From Collinsella sp. (GTDB taxonomy: Bacteria; Actinomycetota; Coriobacteriia; Coriobacteriales; Coriobacteriaceae): a DNA stretch of 64,000 bases. Shown here one piece after another: positions 54,080-62,850 of this stretch. Both the position numbers and the translations under genes were made by a program. The stretch lies in assembly GCA_018380195.1 (NCBI GenBank), contig JAGZUC010000011.1, forward strand, positions 1-64,000. Direction: 5' to 3'. The notes beneath the pieces are model-generated. The model ran no database searches. It was given only the letters and a program-made list of their open reading frames with translations, and was not told the origin of the DNA. The stretch's first letter is position 1. Each line of letters starts with the position of its first letter.

Positions 54080-55162
54080 TTGAAGAAAAGCAATCTGGGC
54101 TATGTGCTAGTGCTGATCGCCGCGCTTATGTGGGGCACCATCGGAATCTTTGTTAACGGAATATCGGCCCTGGGTGTTTCGTCTCAGAGCATGGCGGCCT
54201 TTCGCCTGTTGTCGGGTGCTGTCTTAATGGCTCCGGTCTTGGCATTTATGGGTTGCCAGGGAGGTGCTCGTGAGGGAAAAGCCTCGGGTGCCATGGCACT
54301 GTTCAAGGCAAGTCCTAAAGAGCTTGTTCCCTGCGCGCTTCTTGGCATTATCGGCCTCGCCACCGCTAACACGCTTTATTACGAGTGCATGGGCGAGGTG
54401 GGCATGTCCACGGCCTCGGTGCTGCTTTACACCTCGCCGGTGTTTGGCGTCGTGCTCGGCCGCGTGCTTTATCGCGAGGACGTGACCCCCAACAAGCTCG
54501 TCGCCATCGTCTTTAACATTGTGGGTTGCGTGCTCGCGGTGACGAGCGGCGACCTGTCCGGTTTCCATTTCTCGGCTTGGGGCGTCGTGTCGGGTGTGAT
54601 CGCCGGGCTTTGCGGTGCGCTACTGGCTGTGTTTAGCCGTATGGCTACCAAGACGCTGCATCCGCTGGCGGTGACGTTTTGGGGCTTTGTCTTTGGCGGA
54701 TGCTTTATGGCAGTGCTTTCGGCTCCGTGGTCCGATGTGGCCGCGGCAATGTCCCCGCAGCTCATTCTGCTGTTCGCGGGCTTTGGCTTTATTCCGACGG
54801 CTCTTGCGTACATCTTCTATATGCAGGGCCTTTCGATGGATCTTGAGACGTCGAAGGTGCCGGTCGTGGCTTCGTTTGAAACCGTGGCGACCGTTCTGGT
54901 CGGTATTGGTGTCTATGCCGAGTCCGCCGGCGCGATCAAGGTTCTGGGCATTGTGCTGGTGCTCGCGTCCATCCTGATCATGAACACCGACTTCTCCAAG
55001 CTGCACAACAGTGTGTTTGTCGGTCATGTTGTTGAGAGCATGACCTTTAAGCCCAACGCGTGGTGGACCGAAAAATCTCAGGACATGGATCTGTTCCGCG
55101 AGCGCACCGGCATCGCGCTGGAGCCCACCGTGCAGGAAAGCCCCTGGTACTTTGTGCGATAG
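54080..55162 (+). CDS. EamA/DMT-superfamily transporter
   Basis: A 360-residue carrier with ten hydrophobic helices in two EamA repeats (YVLVLIAALMWGTIGIFVNG; AWGVVSGVIAGLCGALLAVF). TTG 54080 is preferred because GAGGAGG lies five bases upstream; GTG 54044 has none. A ~55-residue soluble tail (NAWWTEKSQDMDLFRERTG) is unusual for the family. It sits between the first SIS gene and the PTS, with the shared operator upstream, so it may move the lysine or amine left after deglycation; not proven. Confidence 0.88.
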   Translation: MKKSNLGYVLVLIAALMWGTIGIFVNGISALGVSSQSMAAFRLLSGAVLMAPVLAFMGCQGGAREGKASGAMALFKASPKELVPCALLGIIGLATANTLYYECMGEVGMSTASVLLYTSPVFGVVLGRVLYREDVTPNKLVAIVFNIVGCVLAVTSGDLSGFHFSAWGVVSGVIAGLCGALLAVFSRMATKTLHPLAVTFWGFVFGGCFMAVLSAPWSDVAAAMSPQLILLFAGFGFIPTALAYIFYMQGLSMDLETSKVPVVASFETVATVLVGIGVYAESAGAIKVLGIVLVLASILIMNTDFSKLHNSVFVGHVVESMTFKPNAWWTEKSQDMDLFRERTGIALEPTVQESPWYFVR

Positions 55163-55301
55163 AGGATTGCGCGCAGGGTCTGACCTCGGGTTATCCAGCC
55201 AGCGCCGGCCTACCCTGCGCCAACGTTTCAAGTACGTTAAACCCGTCAACGGTCGATTTTCACCCGCGAACGGTCTTTATACTAATTAACAATATAAGCA
55301 A

Positions 55302-55329
55302 CGTATAAGACGTTATAATGACCATAACG
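55302..55329. promoter_or_regulatory. Candidate operator of the distal GntR regulator (site 2)
   Basis: CGTATAAgaCGTTATAA (55302-55318) is followed by CCATAACG, so CGTTAT is also inverted as ATAACG (55311-55329). It lies just before the ribosome-binding site of the PTS IIAB gene. Confidence 0.5.
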
Positions 55330-55345
55330 AAAAGGAGGAGGCAAG

Positions 55346-56269
55346 ATGAATCAGATCATTCTCGCATCTCATGGCGGCCTGGCCGCAGGCGCCAAAGACA
55401 CGCTCGAGATGGTTCTCGGCGACGTGTCGAACGTCCACGTCGTGTCGCTTGCTCGTGACGACAAGGAGCCCATCACCAATAAGGTGGACGCCATGATCGC
55501 CACGTTCAACGCGGACGACACCGTCTATGTGCTGACCGATATGCTCGGCAGCTCGGTCAACAACAACATGGTCGAGCTTTCCAAGAACGGCACGAAGTTC
55601 ACGGTTGTCAGCGGTTTCAACATCCCGCTGGCGCTCACGCTCGCTATGAGCCCCGTCCCCGTCGAGGGCGCCGAGCTCGCGGCCCTCATCAACGAGGCCC
55701 GCAACGGTCTGACCAACCCCAACGCACCGGCCCAGCCCGCCGCGGCTCCCGCCAAGAAGGCCAAGGCGTCCCGTCACAGCTCCGGTCCCGCCAAGATCGT
55801 CCTCGCACGTCTTGACTACCGTCTGCTGCACGGCCAGGTCGTCTTTACCTGGACCACCAAGGTTCAGGCCGAGCGCATCATCGTCGTCGACAACGCTGCC
55901 GCCAACGATGACATCAAGAAGGGCGCTCTTAAGCTGGCCAAGCCCCAGGGCGTGCGCCTGAACGTCTTCACCGTCGAGCGTGCCCTCGCCAAGATGGACA
56001 AGCTCAACACCCTCGGCGAGCGCGTCATGTTCGTCTTTGGCAACACGGCCGAGATGCTGCAGTTCTGCCAGGGCTACAAGCTCGACGCCATCAACTTGGG
56101 CGCCACCGCCAACCACGACGGTGCCGATCAGGTCGGCGGCAAGGACAGCTCCGTCTTCCTCGACGCCACCCAGAAGGCCGACGTCAACCAGCTGCTCGAC
56201 ATGGGCATCAAGCTCTATGTTCAGCAGACCCCTACGTATCAGAGCGTCGACATCGACGCCAAGCTGTAA
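55346..56269 (+). CDS. PTS mannose-family IIAB fusion
   Basis: A 307-residue cytoplasmic phosphocarrier. IIA: IILASHGGLAAGAKDTLEMV with phospho-His9. A ~30-residue Ala/Pro/Lys linker (PAQPAAAPAKKAKASRHSSG) leads to IIB: LARLDYRLLHGQVVFTW with phospho-His in LLHGQ. EI and HPr, needed to phosphorylate it, are not in the window. AAAAGGAGGAGG precedes the ATG. IIC follows 36 bp on and IID after that, so the transporter is complete. Mannose-family permeases include the Gfr systems for glucoselysine and fructoselysine. Confidence 0.95.
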   Translation: MNQIILASHGGLAAGAKDTLEMVLGDVSNVHVVSLARDDKEPITNKVDAMIATFNADDTVYVLTDMLGSSVNNNMVELSKNGTKFTVVSGFNIPLALTLAMSPVPVEGAELAALINEARNGLTNPNAPAQPAAAPAKKAKASRHSSGPAKIVLARLDYRLLHGQVVFTWTTKVQAERIIVVDNAAANDDIKKGALKLAKPQGVRLNVFTVERALAKMDKLNTLGERVMFVFGNTAEMLQFCQGYKLDAINLGATANHDGADQVGGKDSSVFLDATQKADVNQLLDMGIKLYVQQTPTYQSVDIDAKL

Positions 56270-56305
56270 TCAACCAGGCTTTTGCCTGACTGAAAGGAGA
56301 AGGGT

Positions 56306-57100
56306 ATGAATACGTTCATCAGTGCGGTGCTCGTCGGCCTCGTCGGCGTGTTCTGCATGTGGGACTCCCGCCTGCTCGGTCGTCTTAACTTCGAGCAGCC
56401 CCTCGTTGGCGCTACGCTCGTCGGTCTGCTGCTGGGCGATGTACCCACCGGCCTTGCCGTCGGTGCCGCCGTCGAGCTCGTGTCCATGGGCCTGGTGCAG
56501 GTCGGCGCCGCCGTTCCGCCCGATATGGTCCTGGGCGGCATCGTGGCCGCTGCCTTTGCGTGCCTGACCGATGCTTCCGCCGAGACCGCCATGACGATCG
56601 CCATCCCGGTCGCCGTCCTGGGTCAGCTCCTCGGCATCGTGTTCCGTTCCATCATCGCCGCCCTCACCCATGTGGCAGATAGCGCGATCGATAACGGAAA
56701 GTTCAAGACCGCCTACCGTATGCACATCTGCGCCGGCTCCGGTCTGTACGCCATCATGTACTTCCTGCCGATCTTCCTCGCCGTCTTTGTTGGCACCGAC
56801 CTGGTTCAGGCCATCGTCAACATGGTTCCCGAGTGGCTGTCCACTGGTCTTAACGTTTCGACCAAGATCATGACCGCCTACGGCTTGGCCCTGCTGCTCA
56901 CCATGATGATCAAGAAGGGTATGACTCCGTTCCTGTTCATCGGTTTCCTGCTCGCCGCTTACCTCAACCTGTCCGTCATCGCGGTCGCTCTGATCGGTGT
57001 GTGCCTGGCTGTCGTCTTCATGGGCTTCAAGTTCAACGGTTCCCATGCAGCCGCCGGTGTCGATTCCGACTACGATCCGCTCGAAGACGACGAAGACTAA
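56306..57100 (+). CDS. PTS mannose-family IIC component
   Basis: A 264-residue membrane subunit of the sugar channel. Opening FISAVLVGLVGVFCMWDSRL, followed by QPLVGATLVGLLLGDVPTGLAVGAAVELV, is typical of IIC of this family. It acts with IID (next gene, 13 bp downstream) to move substrate while IIAB phosphorylates it. The C-terminus is acidic (YDPLEDDED). AAAGGAGAAGG precedes the ATG. Confidence 0.95.
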   Translation: MNTFISAVLVGLVGVFCMWDSRLLGRLNFEQPLVGATLVGLLLGDVPTGLAVGAAVELVSMGLVQVGAAVPPDMVLGGIVAAAFACLTDASAETAMTIAIPVAVLGQLLGIVFRSIIAALTHVADSAIDNGKFKTAYRMHICAGSGLYAIMYFLPIFLAVFVGTDLVQAIVNMVPEWLSTGLNVSTKIMTAYGLALLLTMMIKKGMTPFLFIGFLLAAYLNLSVIAVALIGVCLAVVFMGFKFNGSHAAAGVDSDYDPLEDDED

Positions 57101-57113
57101 GGAGGAACACACT

Positions 57114-57947
57114 ATGGCAACCGCAACCAAGGACGTGTCCCTGAACAAGAAGGTCAGCCAGTTCTTCTGGCGCTCCTGGGCCATCCAGGCCTCTTGGAAC
57201 TACGAGCGTCAGATGAACATGGGCTTCCTCTACGGCATGGTTCCTACGCTCGATCGCCTCTACCCGGATGAGTCCGACCCCAAGCAGCTCGCTGCTAAGA
57301 AAGAGGCTTACCACCGTCACATGGCGTTCTACAACTGCACCCCGCAGACGAGCGCTTTCATCCTGGGCCTCTCCGCCTCCATGGAGGAGGAGTACGCCAA
57401 GGATCCCGAGAACTTCGATCCCGATTCGATCAACGCGGTCAAGACCTCCCTCATGGGTCCGCTTTCTGGCATCGGTGACTCCTTCTTCCAGGGCACCATC
57501 CGCGTTATCGCCTTTGGCCTTGGCGTTCAGCTGGCTCAGCAGGGCTCCATCATGGGCCCGATCCTGGCTATGCTCATCTCCATCGTTCCCTCTGTGCTGA
57601 TCACCTGGTTCGCAGCCAAGATGGGCTATCAGGGCGGCCACGAGTACCTGAGCAAGCTTCAGGGCGGCGACCTCATGGAGAAGCTCATGTATGTCTGCGG
57701 CATCGTGGGTCTTATGTCCGTGGGCGGCATGATCGCTACGCTGATCGGCGCCACCACCCCGCTGCAGTTCGCTGAGGGCACCGTCGTTATCCAGGACATC
57801 CTGGACGGCATGATGCCCCAGATGATTTCCCTTGGCCTCACCGGCCTTATGTACTGGCTCATCAAGAAGAACGTCAACACCGGTTGGCTTCTCGTGATCG
57901 CCATCGTGGGCGGCATCGCCCTCTCCGCGGCCGGCATCCTGGCCTAG
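57114..57947 (+). CDS. PTS mannose-family IID component
   Basis: A 277-residue subunit starting at ATG 57114 with GGAGG nine bases upstream. SQFFWRSWAIQASWNYERQM is the conserved start of IID, followed by LMGPLSGIGDSFFQGTIRVI. The C-terminal helix region completes the channel. A hairpin GCCTGCCTGG/CCAGGCAGGC (about 57987-58014) lies downstream and may weaken readthrough into the SIS gene. Confidence 0.95.
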   Translation: MATATKDVSLNKKVSQFFWRSWAIQASWNYERQMNMGFLYGMVPTLDRLYPDESDPKQLAAKKEAYHRHMAFYNCTPQTSAFILGLSASMEEEYAKDPENFDPDSINAVKTSLMGPLSGIGDSFFQGTIRVIAFGLGVQLAQQGSIMGPILAMLISIVPSVLITWFAAKMGYQGGHEYLSKLQGGDLMEKLMYVCGIVGLMSVGGMIATLIGATTPLQFAEGTVVIQDILDGMMPQMISLGLTGLMYWLIKKNVNTGWLLVIAIVGGIALSAAGILA

Positions 57948-57982
57948 TCGCGACCTTAAGCGCTTATCCGCTTTCCCCCGGG

Positions 57983-58062
57983 GGCCTGCCTGGCATCCCA
58001 TACCCCAGGCAGGCTTCCATTCCCAAAATGCGACAATGGGACAGTCCCCTTGTCGCATCCTC
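57983..58062. repeat. Two hairpins between the PTS and the second SIS gene
   Basis: GCCTGCCTGG ... CCAGGCAGGC (about 57987-58014) and ATGCGACAA ... TTGTCGCAT (about 58028-58059) enclosing TGGGACAGTCCCC, which resembles the window's other GGGAC-type intergenic repeats. Confidence 0.65.
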
Positions 58063-58148
58063 AACGGGCCGGCGACTCGGTCCAAACCACGGTAACCCTG
58101 CGAGCGCCCGGCAATGTGGCGCCGCAAAAATCGAAAGGAATGTGTCAG

Positions 58149-59132
58149 ATGTACGAGATCGACCTTAACCTCCCTAAGCAGATCGTCGCTGACGTCCTGT
58201 CCAACCACGAGATCCACAGCGTCGCTTTCGTCGGCTGCGGTGCTTCCATGTCTGATCTGTACCCCGCCAAGTACTTCCTGGCCAACAACACGGACAAGCT
58301 GAACGTTCAGATCTTCACCGCTAACGAGTTCAACTACGACACGCCCTCCTGGGTCAACGAGCACACCTTCGTGATCACCTGCTCCCTCGGTGGCTCCACG
58401 CCCGAGACCGTCGAGGCCAACAAGACCGCCAAGAAGCACAACTGCCCGGTCGTCTCCCTCACCAACAAGGCTGGCTCCGCTCTGACCGTCGACGCCGACC
58501 ACGTCATCGTCCACGGCTTCCACGCCAACTATGCCGCCAAGGCCGAGAAGCCTGGCTACGCCATCGCTCTTGCTCTCGAGATCCTTCAGCAGACCGAGGG
58601 CTATGACCACTACGAGGACATGATCACCGGCCTCACCAACGTCTTCGATCTCTGTGAGAACGCCGCTCAGCACTGCAAGAAGCTCGCCAAGAAGTTCGCC
58701 GAGGACTTCAAGGACGACAAGATGATCTACTTCATGGCTTCCGGTGCCTCCGAGAAGATGGCCTATTCTCACGCCGCCTTCCTGTTCACCGAGATGCAGT
58801 GGATCGACGCCGCCGCCTACAACACCGGCGAGTACTTCCACGGCCCGTTCGAGGTTTCCACCGAGGGCAAGCCCTACGTCTTCTTCATGTCCGATGGCGC
58901 CACCCGTCCGATGGACGCCCGCGCCCTCACCTTCCTTGAGCGTATGGGCGCCAAGGTCGCGCTGATCGACTCCAAGGACTACGGCCTGGCTGACGCCGTG
59001 CCGGCAAGCGTCCTCACCTACTTCAACCCGCTGCTGCACCTCGCCGTTATGCGTGAGTACGGCAACCAGATCGCCGAGGCTCGTCAGCACCCGCTGACCA
59101 TGCGTCGCTACATGTGGAAGCTTTCCTACTAA
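58149..59132 (+). CDS. SIS-domain deglycase, FrlB/GfrE-like (second)
   Basis: A 327-residue double-SIS protein. ATG 58149 is chosen (AAAGGA nine bases upstream). First site VAFVGCGASMSDLYPAKYFL and FTANEFNYDTP, VITCSLGGSTPETVEANK; second site IYFMASGASEKMAYSHAAFL with NTGEYFHGPFEVS; C-terminus RRYMWKLSY. Parallel to the protein at 52699 but clearly divergent, so two related glycated substrates, such as fructoselysine and glucoselysine phosphates, could be split by the two enzymes, as in the Salmonella Gfr system. Substrate is inference. Confidence 0.85.
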   Translation: MYEIDLNLPKQIVADVLSNHEIHSVAFVGCGASMSDLYPAKYFLANNTDKLNVQIFTANEFNYDTPSWVNEHTFVITCSLGGSTPETVEANKTAKKHNCPVVSLTNKAGSALTVDADHVIVHGFHANYAAKAEKPGYAIALALEILQQTEGYDHYEDMITGLTNVFDLCENAAQHCKKLAKKFAEDFKDDKMIYFMASGASEKMAYSHAAFLFTEMQWIDAAAYNTGEYFHGPFEVSTEGKPYVFFMSDGATRPMDARALTFLERMGAKVALIDSKDYGLADAVPASVLTYFNPLLHLAVMREYGNQIAEARQHPLTMRRYMWKLSY

Positions 59133-59240
59133 TCACAAGTAAGTAGACCTTACGGGTTGATTGAGAGGGGATGGGGTTTGCACCCCATCCCCTTTTTTGC
59201 TCTGGGGAGGGCGTGCCTGTCGCGCTATAAAACCCCAGAT

Positions 59241-59278
59241 AAAACCTACCAAAATAAACCTGTCCCTTTTTGGCAGGT
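59241..59278. repeat. Palindromic repeat family 2, copy
   Basis: ACCTACCAAAA ... TTTTTGGCAGGT around AAACCTGTCCC. The same element occurs at 62722-62759 and, inverted, at 51747-51774. Confidence 0.75.
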
Positions 59279-59292
59279 GGGAGGAGATGCGT

Positions 59293-59922
59293 ATGATCAA
59301 GGCAGTGCTGTTTGACATGGACGGCGTGCTGGTCGATACCGAGTGGTTCTACAACCGTCGTCGCGTGGCGTTTATGGAGGAGAAGGGCTTCCACTTTGAC
59401 GAGATCCCCGATCTTTCGGGGTCTAACGAGCCTGCCATTTGGGAGGCGCTGGTGCCCGACGATGTTGAGCTGCGCGAGCGCCTGCGCGTGGAGTACAAGC
59501 AAGTCTACAGCCCGGACCACCCCGTTCCGTATGCCGAGCTGCTCAACGAGCAGACAGAGCCGGTGATGCGTGAGCTGCATGAGCGTGGCGTGAAGTGTGC
59601 CATCGCGAGCTCGTCCTATCGTGAGCTGATTGACGAGCTAGTGGATATCTCCGGTATCGCCGACGTGCTGGACTACACCATCAGCGGTCACGAGTGCAGT
59701 GCGTTTAAGCCCGACCCCGAGATCTACCTGCGTGCTATGGAGGCGTTGCGGGTGGAGCCTGCCGAGTGCCTGGTTATCGAGGACTCGCCTTTGGGTATCG
59801 AGGCCGGCAAGCGCTCCGGCGCCCGCGTCCTGGCGCTGCGCCCGCACGAGGGCGTCAACCTCGATCAATCGCGAGCCGATGCCATTATCGATAATCTGAC
59901 CGACATTTTGGCCGCTTTGTAG
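59293..59922 (+). CDS. HAD-family phosphatase/phosphomutase
   Basis: A 209-residue beta-phosphoglucomutase-like HAD enzyme: nucleophile motif FDMDGVLVDTEW, motif II AIASSSYREL, motif III Lys in SAFKPDPEIYL and motif IV VIEDSPLGIEAGKRSG. ATG 59293 is preferred (GGAGG eight bases upstream) over ATG 59287. It follows the second SIS gene after a repeat element and could dephosphorylate or isomerise a sugar phosphate from that pathway. Confidence 0.9.
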   Translation: MIKAVLFDMDGVLVDTEWFYNRRRVAFMEEKGFHFDEIPDLSGSNEPAIWEALVPDDVELRERLRVEYKQVYSPDHPVPYAELLNEQTEPVMRELHERGVKCAIASSSYRELIDELVDISGIADVLDYTISGHECSAFKPDPEIYLRAMEALRVEPAECLVIEDSPLGIEAGKRSGARVLALRPHEGVNLDQSRADAIIDNLTDILAAL

Positions 59923-60019
59923 CGTCAATCCGCCGCGAGAAGCACTGATTCACGCGTCTTTTGCTGCGGATTGGCTTAATTTGTCATCTATTTGGATCCG
60001 TTTGGCTTCGATTCGGACT

Positions 60020-60053
60020 AAGTGAGTAGACTTTTTGGCGCAGGCCGAGCACA
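60020..60053. repeat. Left imperfect terminal inverted repeat around the IS remnant
   Basis: AAGTGAGTAGACTTT (60020-60034), then 12 variable bases and GAGCACA. The right side (61452-61485) carries the same blocks in inverted orientation with the same spacing. Confidence 0.6.
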
Positions 60054-60094
60054 ATGCATATCTTCCTTTGTAAAACCGACGCTCCTATAAGTTG

Positions 60095-61185
60095 TCAAGA
60101 GGCAGTTTGCGGGAGCGCTCTCTCCAATTCGCACAGGAGCTCGTAATACCTCCTCTCCAGTTTCGTCGACTTCGCGAGCTCGGGGCCTTCCGGCGCGGCG
60201 CCGTCGGGGTTCGGGTCCATGAGCACGTGGTACACCTCCCGCGCTATGTAGCGCTTCAGGCAGCGGACCGCCTCCCGCCGGGACTTCCCCTCGGAGGTCC
60301 GCCTCGCCACGTACCTCCTCGTCCTCTCGTCGTACGCCATGCGCTTGATCGCGATCTCGTAGAGCGCCCAGTTCGCCTGCCGGTTGCCGCCGCGGTTGAG
60401 CCTGTGCCGGTCCGTCTTCCCGCTCGACGCGGGGATCGGCGAGGCGCCGCACATCATCGAGAACGCCGCCTCGCCCTTCAGCCTGCCGGGGTTGTCGCCG
60501 GCGGCCACGACCAGGGCGGCGGCGGTCGTGGTGCCGCAGCCCTCGACGCCGAGCAGCGCGGGCGCGTTCGCCTCCAGCAGCGCGCGGATGCGCTCGTCGA
60601 GGGACTCGACCTGGCTGCGGGCCTCCTTCCAGACCGCCGCGACGGACCGCAGCGAGGCCAGCACGCTCTCCTCGAGCGCGTCGCCCGCCTTCCTCCCGCG
60701 CGCGAGCAGCGGCATGAGGTCCTTCGGCCGCTCGCGGCCCCTGAACCGCTCCCTCAGGGCGCCCGGGGCCGTCGTGAGCATCGACTTCGCGCAGGCCACG
60801 CAGGACGTGGACGTCGCGACGGCCAGCCTGCGCGCGACGTAGAGCTGGCGCACCGCCTCGACCCAGCCGTCCTGCGACTTCGGCACGGAGCAGCCCCTCC
60901 CGGACGCCGCCTTGCGCGCCGCGCGCTCGGCGTCCAGCGGGTCGCTCTTCCCCTCGCCGGGCCTCGCCTTGTCCCTCTTGGGCCTGAGCACCTCGACGAC
61001 GTTGTACCGACGCCGACGACCATGCAGCTCCCCGGGTCGCCTATCGCCTCCGCCAGCCTGTCGTAGCCCTCGGGGTCGGCCCCGAAGCTCCCGCTCCGGA
61101 TCTTCCTCCCGAGGCCGTCGAGCAGGCACGGGACATGCACGTCCTTGTGCGTGTCGACGCCCGCGATGACCGTTTCGCCTTCCAT
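60095..61185 (-). pseudogene. IS110-family transposase with an internal deletion
   Basis: Two overlapping minus-strand frames. The N-terminal part starts at ATG 61185 (GGGGAG upstream) and has VIAGVDTHKDVHV with the first catalytic Asp. After VVGVG the frame changes near 61015 and continues as YNVVEVLRPKRDK, GKSDPLDAERAAR and the C-terminal GVEGCGTTTAAAL ... FSMMCGASPIPASSGKT. Compared with IS110 transposases, the segment between VVGV and YNVVEV, which carries the catalytic Glu of the DEDD set (usually E-x-TG-x-Y), is missing, so this is both frameshifted and catalytically dead. Flanking inverted repeats are reported separately. Confidence 0.85.
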
Positions 61186-61623
61186 TTTCGCTCCCCTCGG
61201 TCTGCCGCCTGCCCCGCGCCCGGGTCTCCCAGACATTGCACTGACGGGAGCGCTACAATCCAATTGGCTTGTCCGATTGTCCGCGCTCATGCTCCTATTA
61301 GGTCATGGCAGGACTCCGGGACGCGGATGCCGGGGCGAGACAGGTCGGATTTGAGGACGGCCGAAGAGGCGTCAGCAGGTCAGTGGGTCATCGTCCCGGC
61401 CTTCCCCCGAGAACAATTATCAGTGCAGGTCACAGGGGTGGCGGTTTTGGGTGTGCTCTGCAGGTCGCGTAAAGTCTACTCACTTGTAATTTGGGCCTTT
61501 GGTCGTGGGGTTGCTGGTCCCGCTTTGGTTGTCGAGAGAGGGTGAATTGAAGCGCCCCCGTACGCTCCATGCTACAATCGCGGGCACGCCTCACAACTAT
61601 ATCTGCTTTCGAAAGGAGCCTAC
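61186..61623. other. Non-coding remainder of the IS and yitT promoter region
   Basis: About 440 bases without a supported gene. It contains the right-hand inverted repeat of the IS remnant (61452-61485) and then, before the yitT-like gene, TTGAAG (61547) and an extended -10 TGCTACAAT (61570-61578). Confidence 0.4.
61452..61485. repeat. Right imperfect terminal inverted repeat around the IS remnant
   Basis: TGTGCTC, 12 bases, then AAAGTCTACTCACTT (61471-61485); inverted match to 60020-60053. Confidence 0.6.
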
Positions 61624-62631
61624 GTGGCGAACGCCATCGATCAGCTCACGGACCGCGTGCTCGTGCTCGGCCGCCTCACCATCGTCCGCCGCGCCATCAC
61701 CGCCGTGGCGGTCACCATTTCCGCCGTTCTCCAGACATTCCTGATCCAGGCGTTCATTCGGCCCGCCGACCTGCTTCCGAGCGGTCTCACCGGCGTCGCG
61801 GTCCTGCTCGATCGCGTTACTTCGCTTGGCGGCGTTCACATCGACATCTCGCTCGGTATGCTTGCACTCAACATCCCCGTGGCGCTCCTATGCTGGAGCG
61901 GCATTAGCAAACGCTTCGTCATCTTCTCGATGATGCAGGTCGTGCTTTCATCGCTGTTCCTCAACGTCTTTCACTTCGCTCCGTTTTTGGGCGACAAGAT
62001 CATGCTCATCATTTTTGGCGGCGTGGTCTCGGGTCTGGGCGCTGCCATCGCGCTCAAGTCCGGCGCATCCACCGGCGGCACCGACTTTATCGCGCTGTGG
62101 GTCTCCAACCACACGGGCAAGACCATCTGGGGCGTCATCTTTGGTTTCAACTGCTTTATCCTGGCGATCTTTGGTTTTATGTTTGGCTGGGACAAGGCAG
62201 CGTACTCCATCGTGTTCCAGTTTATTTCGACCAAGACCATTGACAGCTTCTATCGTCGCTACGACCGCGTGACGCTGCAGATTACGACGCACAAGGCGGA
62301 CGAGGTCATGACCGCCTATGTTGACCATTTTCAGCACGGCATTAGCTGTGCCGAGGTCATCGGCGGATACAGCCGCGAAAAGATGTACCTGCTGCACGCC
62401 GTTGTCTCAACCTACGAGAGCCAGGACATTATCAAGCTGGTGTGCGACATTGATCCCGGCGCCGTGATCAATGTGTTCCACACGCTCAACTTTGTGGGCG
62501 GCTGGTGGGGCGGTCATGTCGACGAGCCCATGCCCACGGCCGTACCTGATCCCGACAAGCCCGCGCGCATGGCCAGCAGGCAGGCGCGCCTCAGCGAGCA
62601 GGACAGCCTGCAGCAGGACGACGGCAGGTAG
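61624..62631 (+). CDS. YitT-family membrane protein (DUF161/DUF2179)
   Basis: A 335-residue protein starting at GTG 61624, behind AAAGGAG. Five or six membrane helices (AITAVAVTISAVLQTFLIQA; FGGVVSGLGAAIALKSGAST; GVIFGFNCFILAIFGFMFG) are followed by a cytoplasmic DUF2179 domain (LQITTHKADEVMTAYVDH; YSREKMYLLHAVV). Family function is unresolved. It ends at a strong terminator. Confidence 0.9.
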   Translation: MANAIDQLTDRVLVLGRLTIVRRAITAVAVTISAVLQTFLIQAFIRPADLLPSGLTGVAVLLDRVTSLGGVHIDISLGMLALNIPVALLCWSGISKRFVIFSMMQVVLSSLFLNVFHFAPFLGDKIMLIIFGGVVSGLGAAIALKSGASTGGTDFIALWVSNHTGKTIWGVIFGFNCFILAIFGFMFGWDKAAYSIVFQFISTKTIDSFYRRYDRVTLQITTHKADEVMTAYVDHFQHGISCAEVIGGYSREKMYLLHAVVSTYESQDIIKLVCDIDPGAVINVFHTLNFVGGWWGGHVDEPMPTAVPDPDKPARMASRQARLSEQDSLQQDDGR

Positions 62632-62672
62632 GGTATTGGCATTTTGCCGGCCTGGCGCAACCCTTCCGTATG

Positions 62673-62714
62673 AGCCCCTCGAAAGCCTCGCTGCTTTCGA
62701 GGGGCTTTCGTTTT
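62673..62714 (+). terminator. Terminator after the YitT gene
   Basis: AGCCCCTCGAAAGC (62673-62686) pairs perfectly with GCTTTCGAGGGGCT (62693-62706), followed by TTCGTTTT. Confidence 0.95.
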
Positions 62715-62721
62715 CCCAGAT

Positions 62722-62759
62722 AAAACCTACCAAAATGAAGCTGTCGCTTTTTGGTAGGG
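62722..62759. repeat. Palindromic repeat family 2, copy
   Basis: CCTACCAAAA ... TTTTGGTAGG, a perfect 10-bp stem; matches 59241-59278. Confidence 0.75.
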
Positions 62760-62801
62760 AGGGTGTATCGTTTTATCATTATGAGGTAACATGAAACTAG
62801 A

Positions 62802-62817
62802 CGTTATATACGTATTA
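62802..62817. promoter_or_regulatory. Candidate operator upstream of the second gntR gene (site 3)
   Basis: CGTTATATACGTATTA has the same CGTTATA-N2-CGT(T/A)T(T/A)A form as the sites at 54024 and 55302. Its position 34 bp before the gntR start suggests autoregulation. Confidence 0.5.
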
Positions 62818-62850
62818 GTTATTTCGATATTTCGATAAGAGTGATCAGAT

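Noticed and set aside
57033..59090. 685-codon minus-strand open frame across PTS IID and the SIS gene
   Set aside because: Shadow of two strongly supported plus-strand genes; spans intergenic hairpins.
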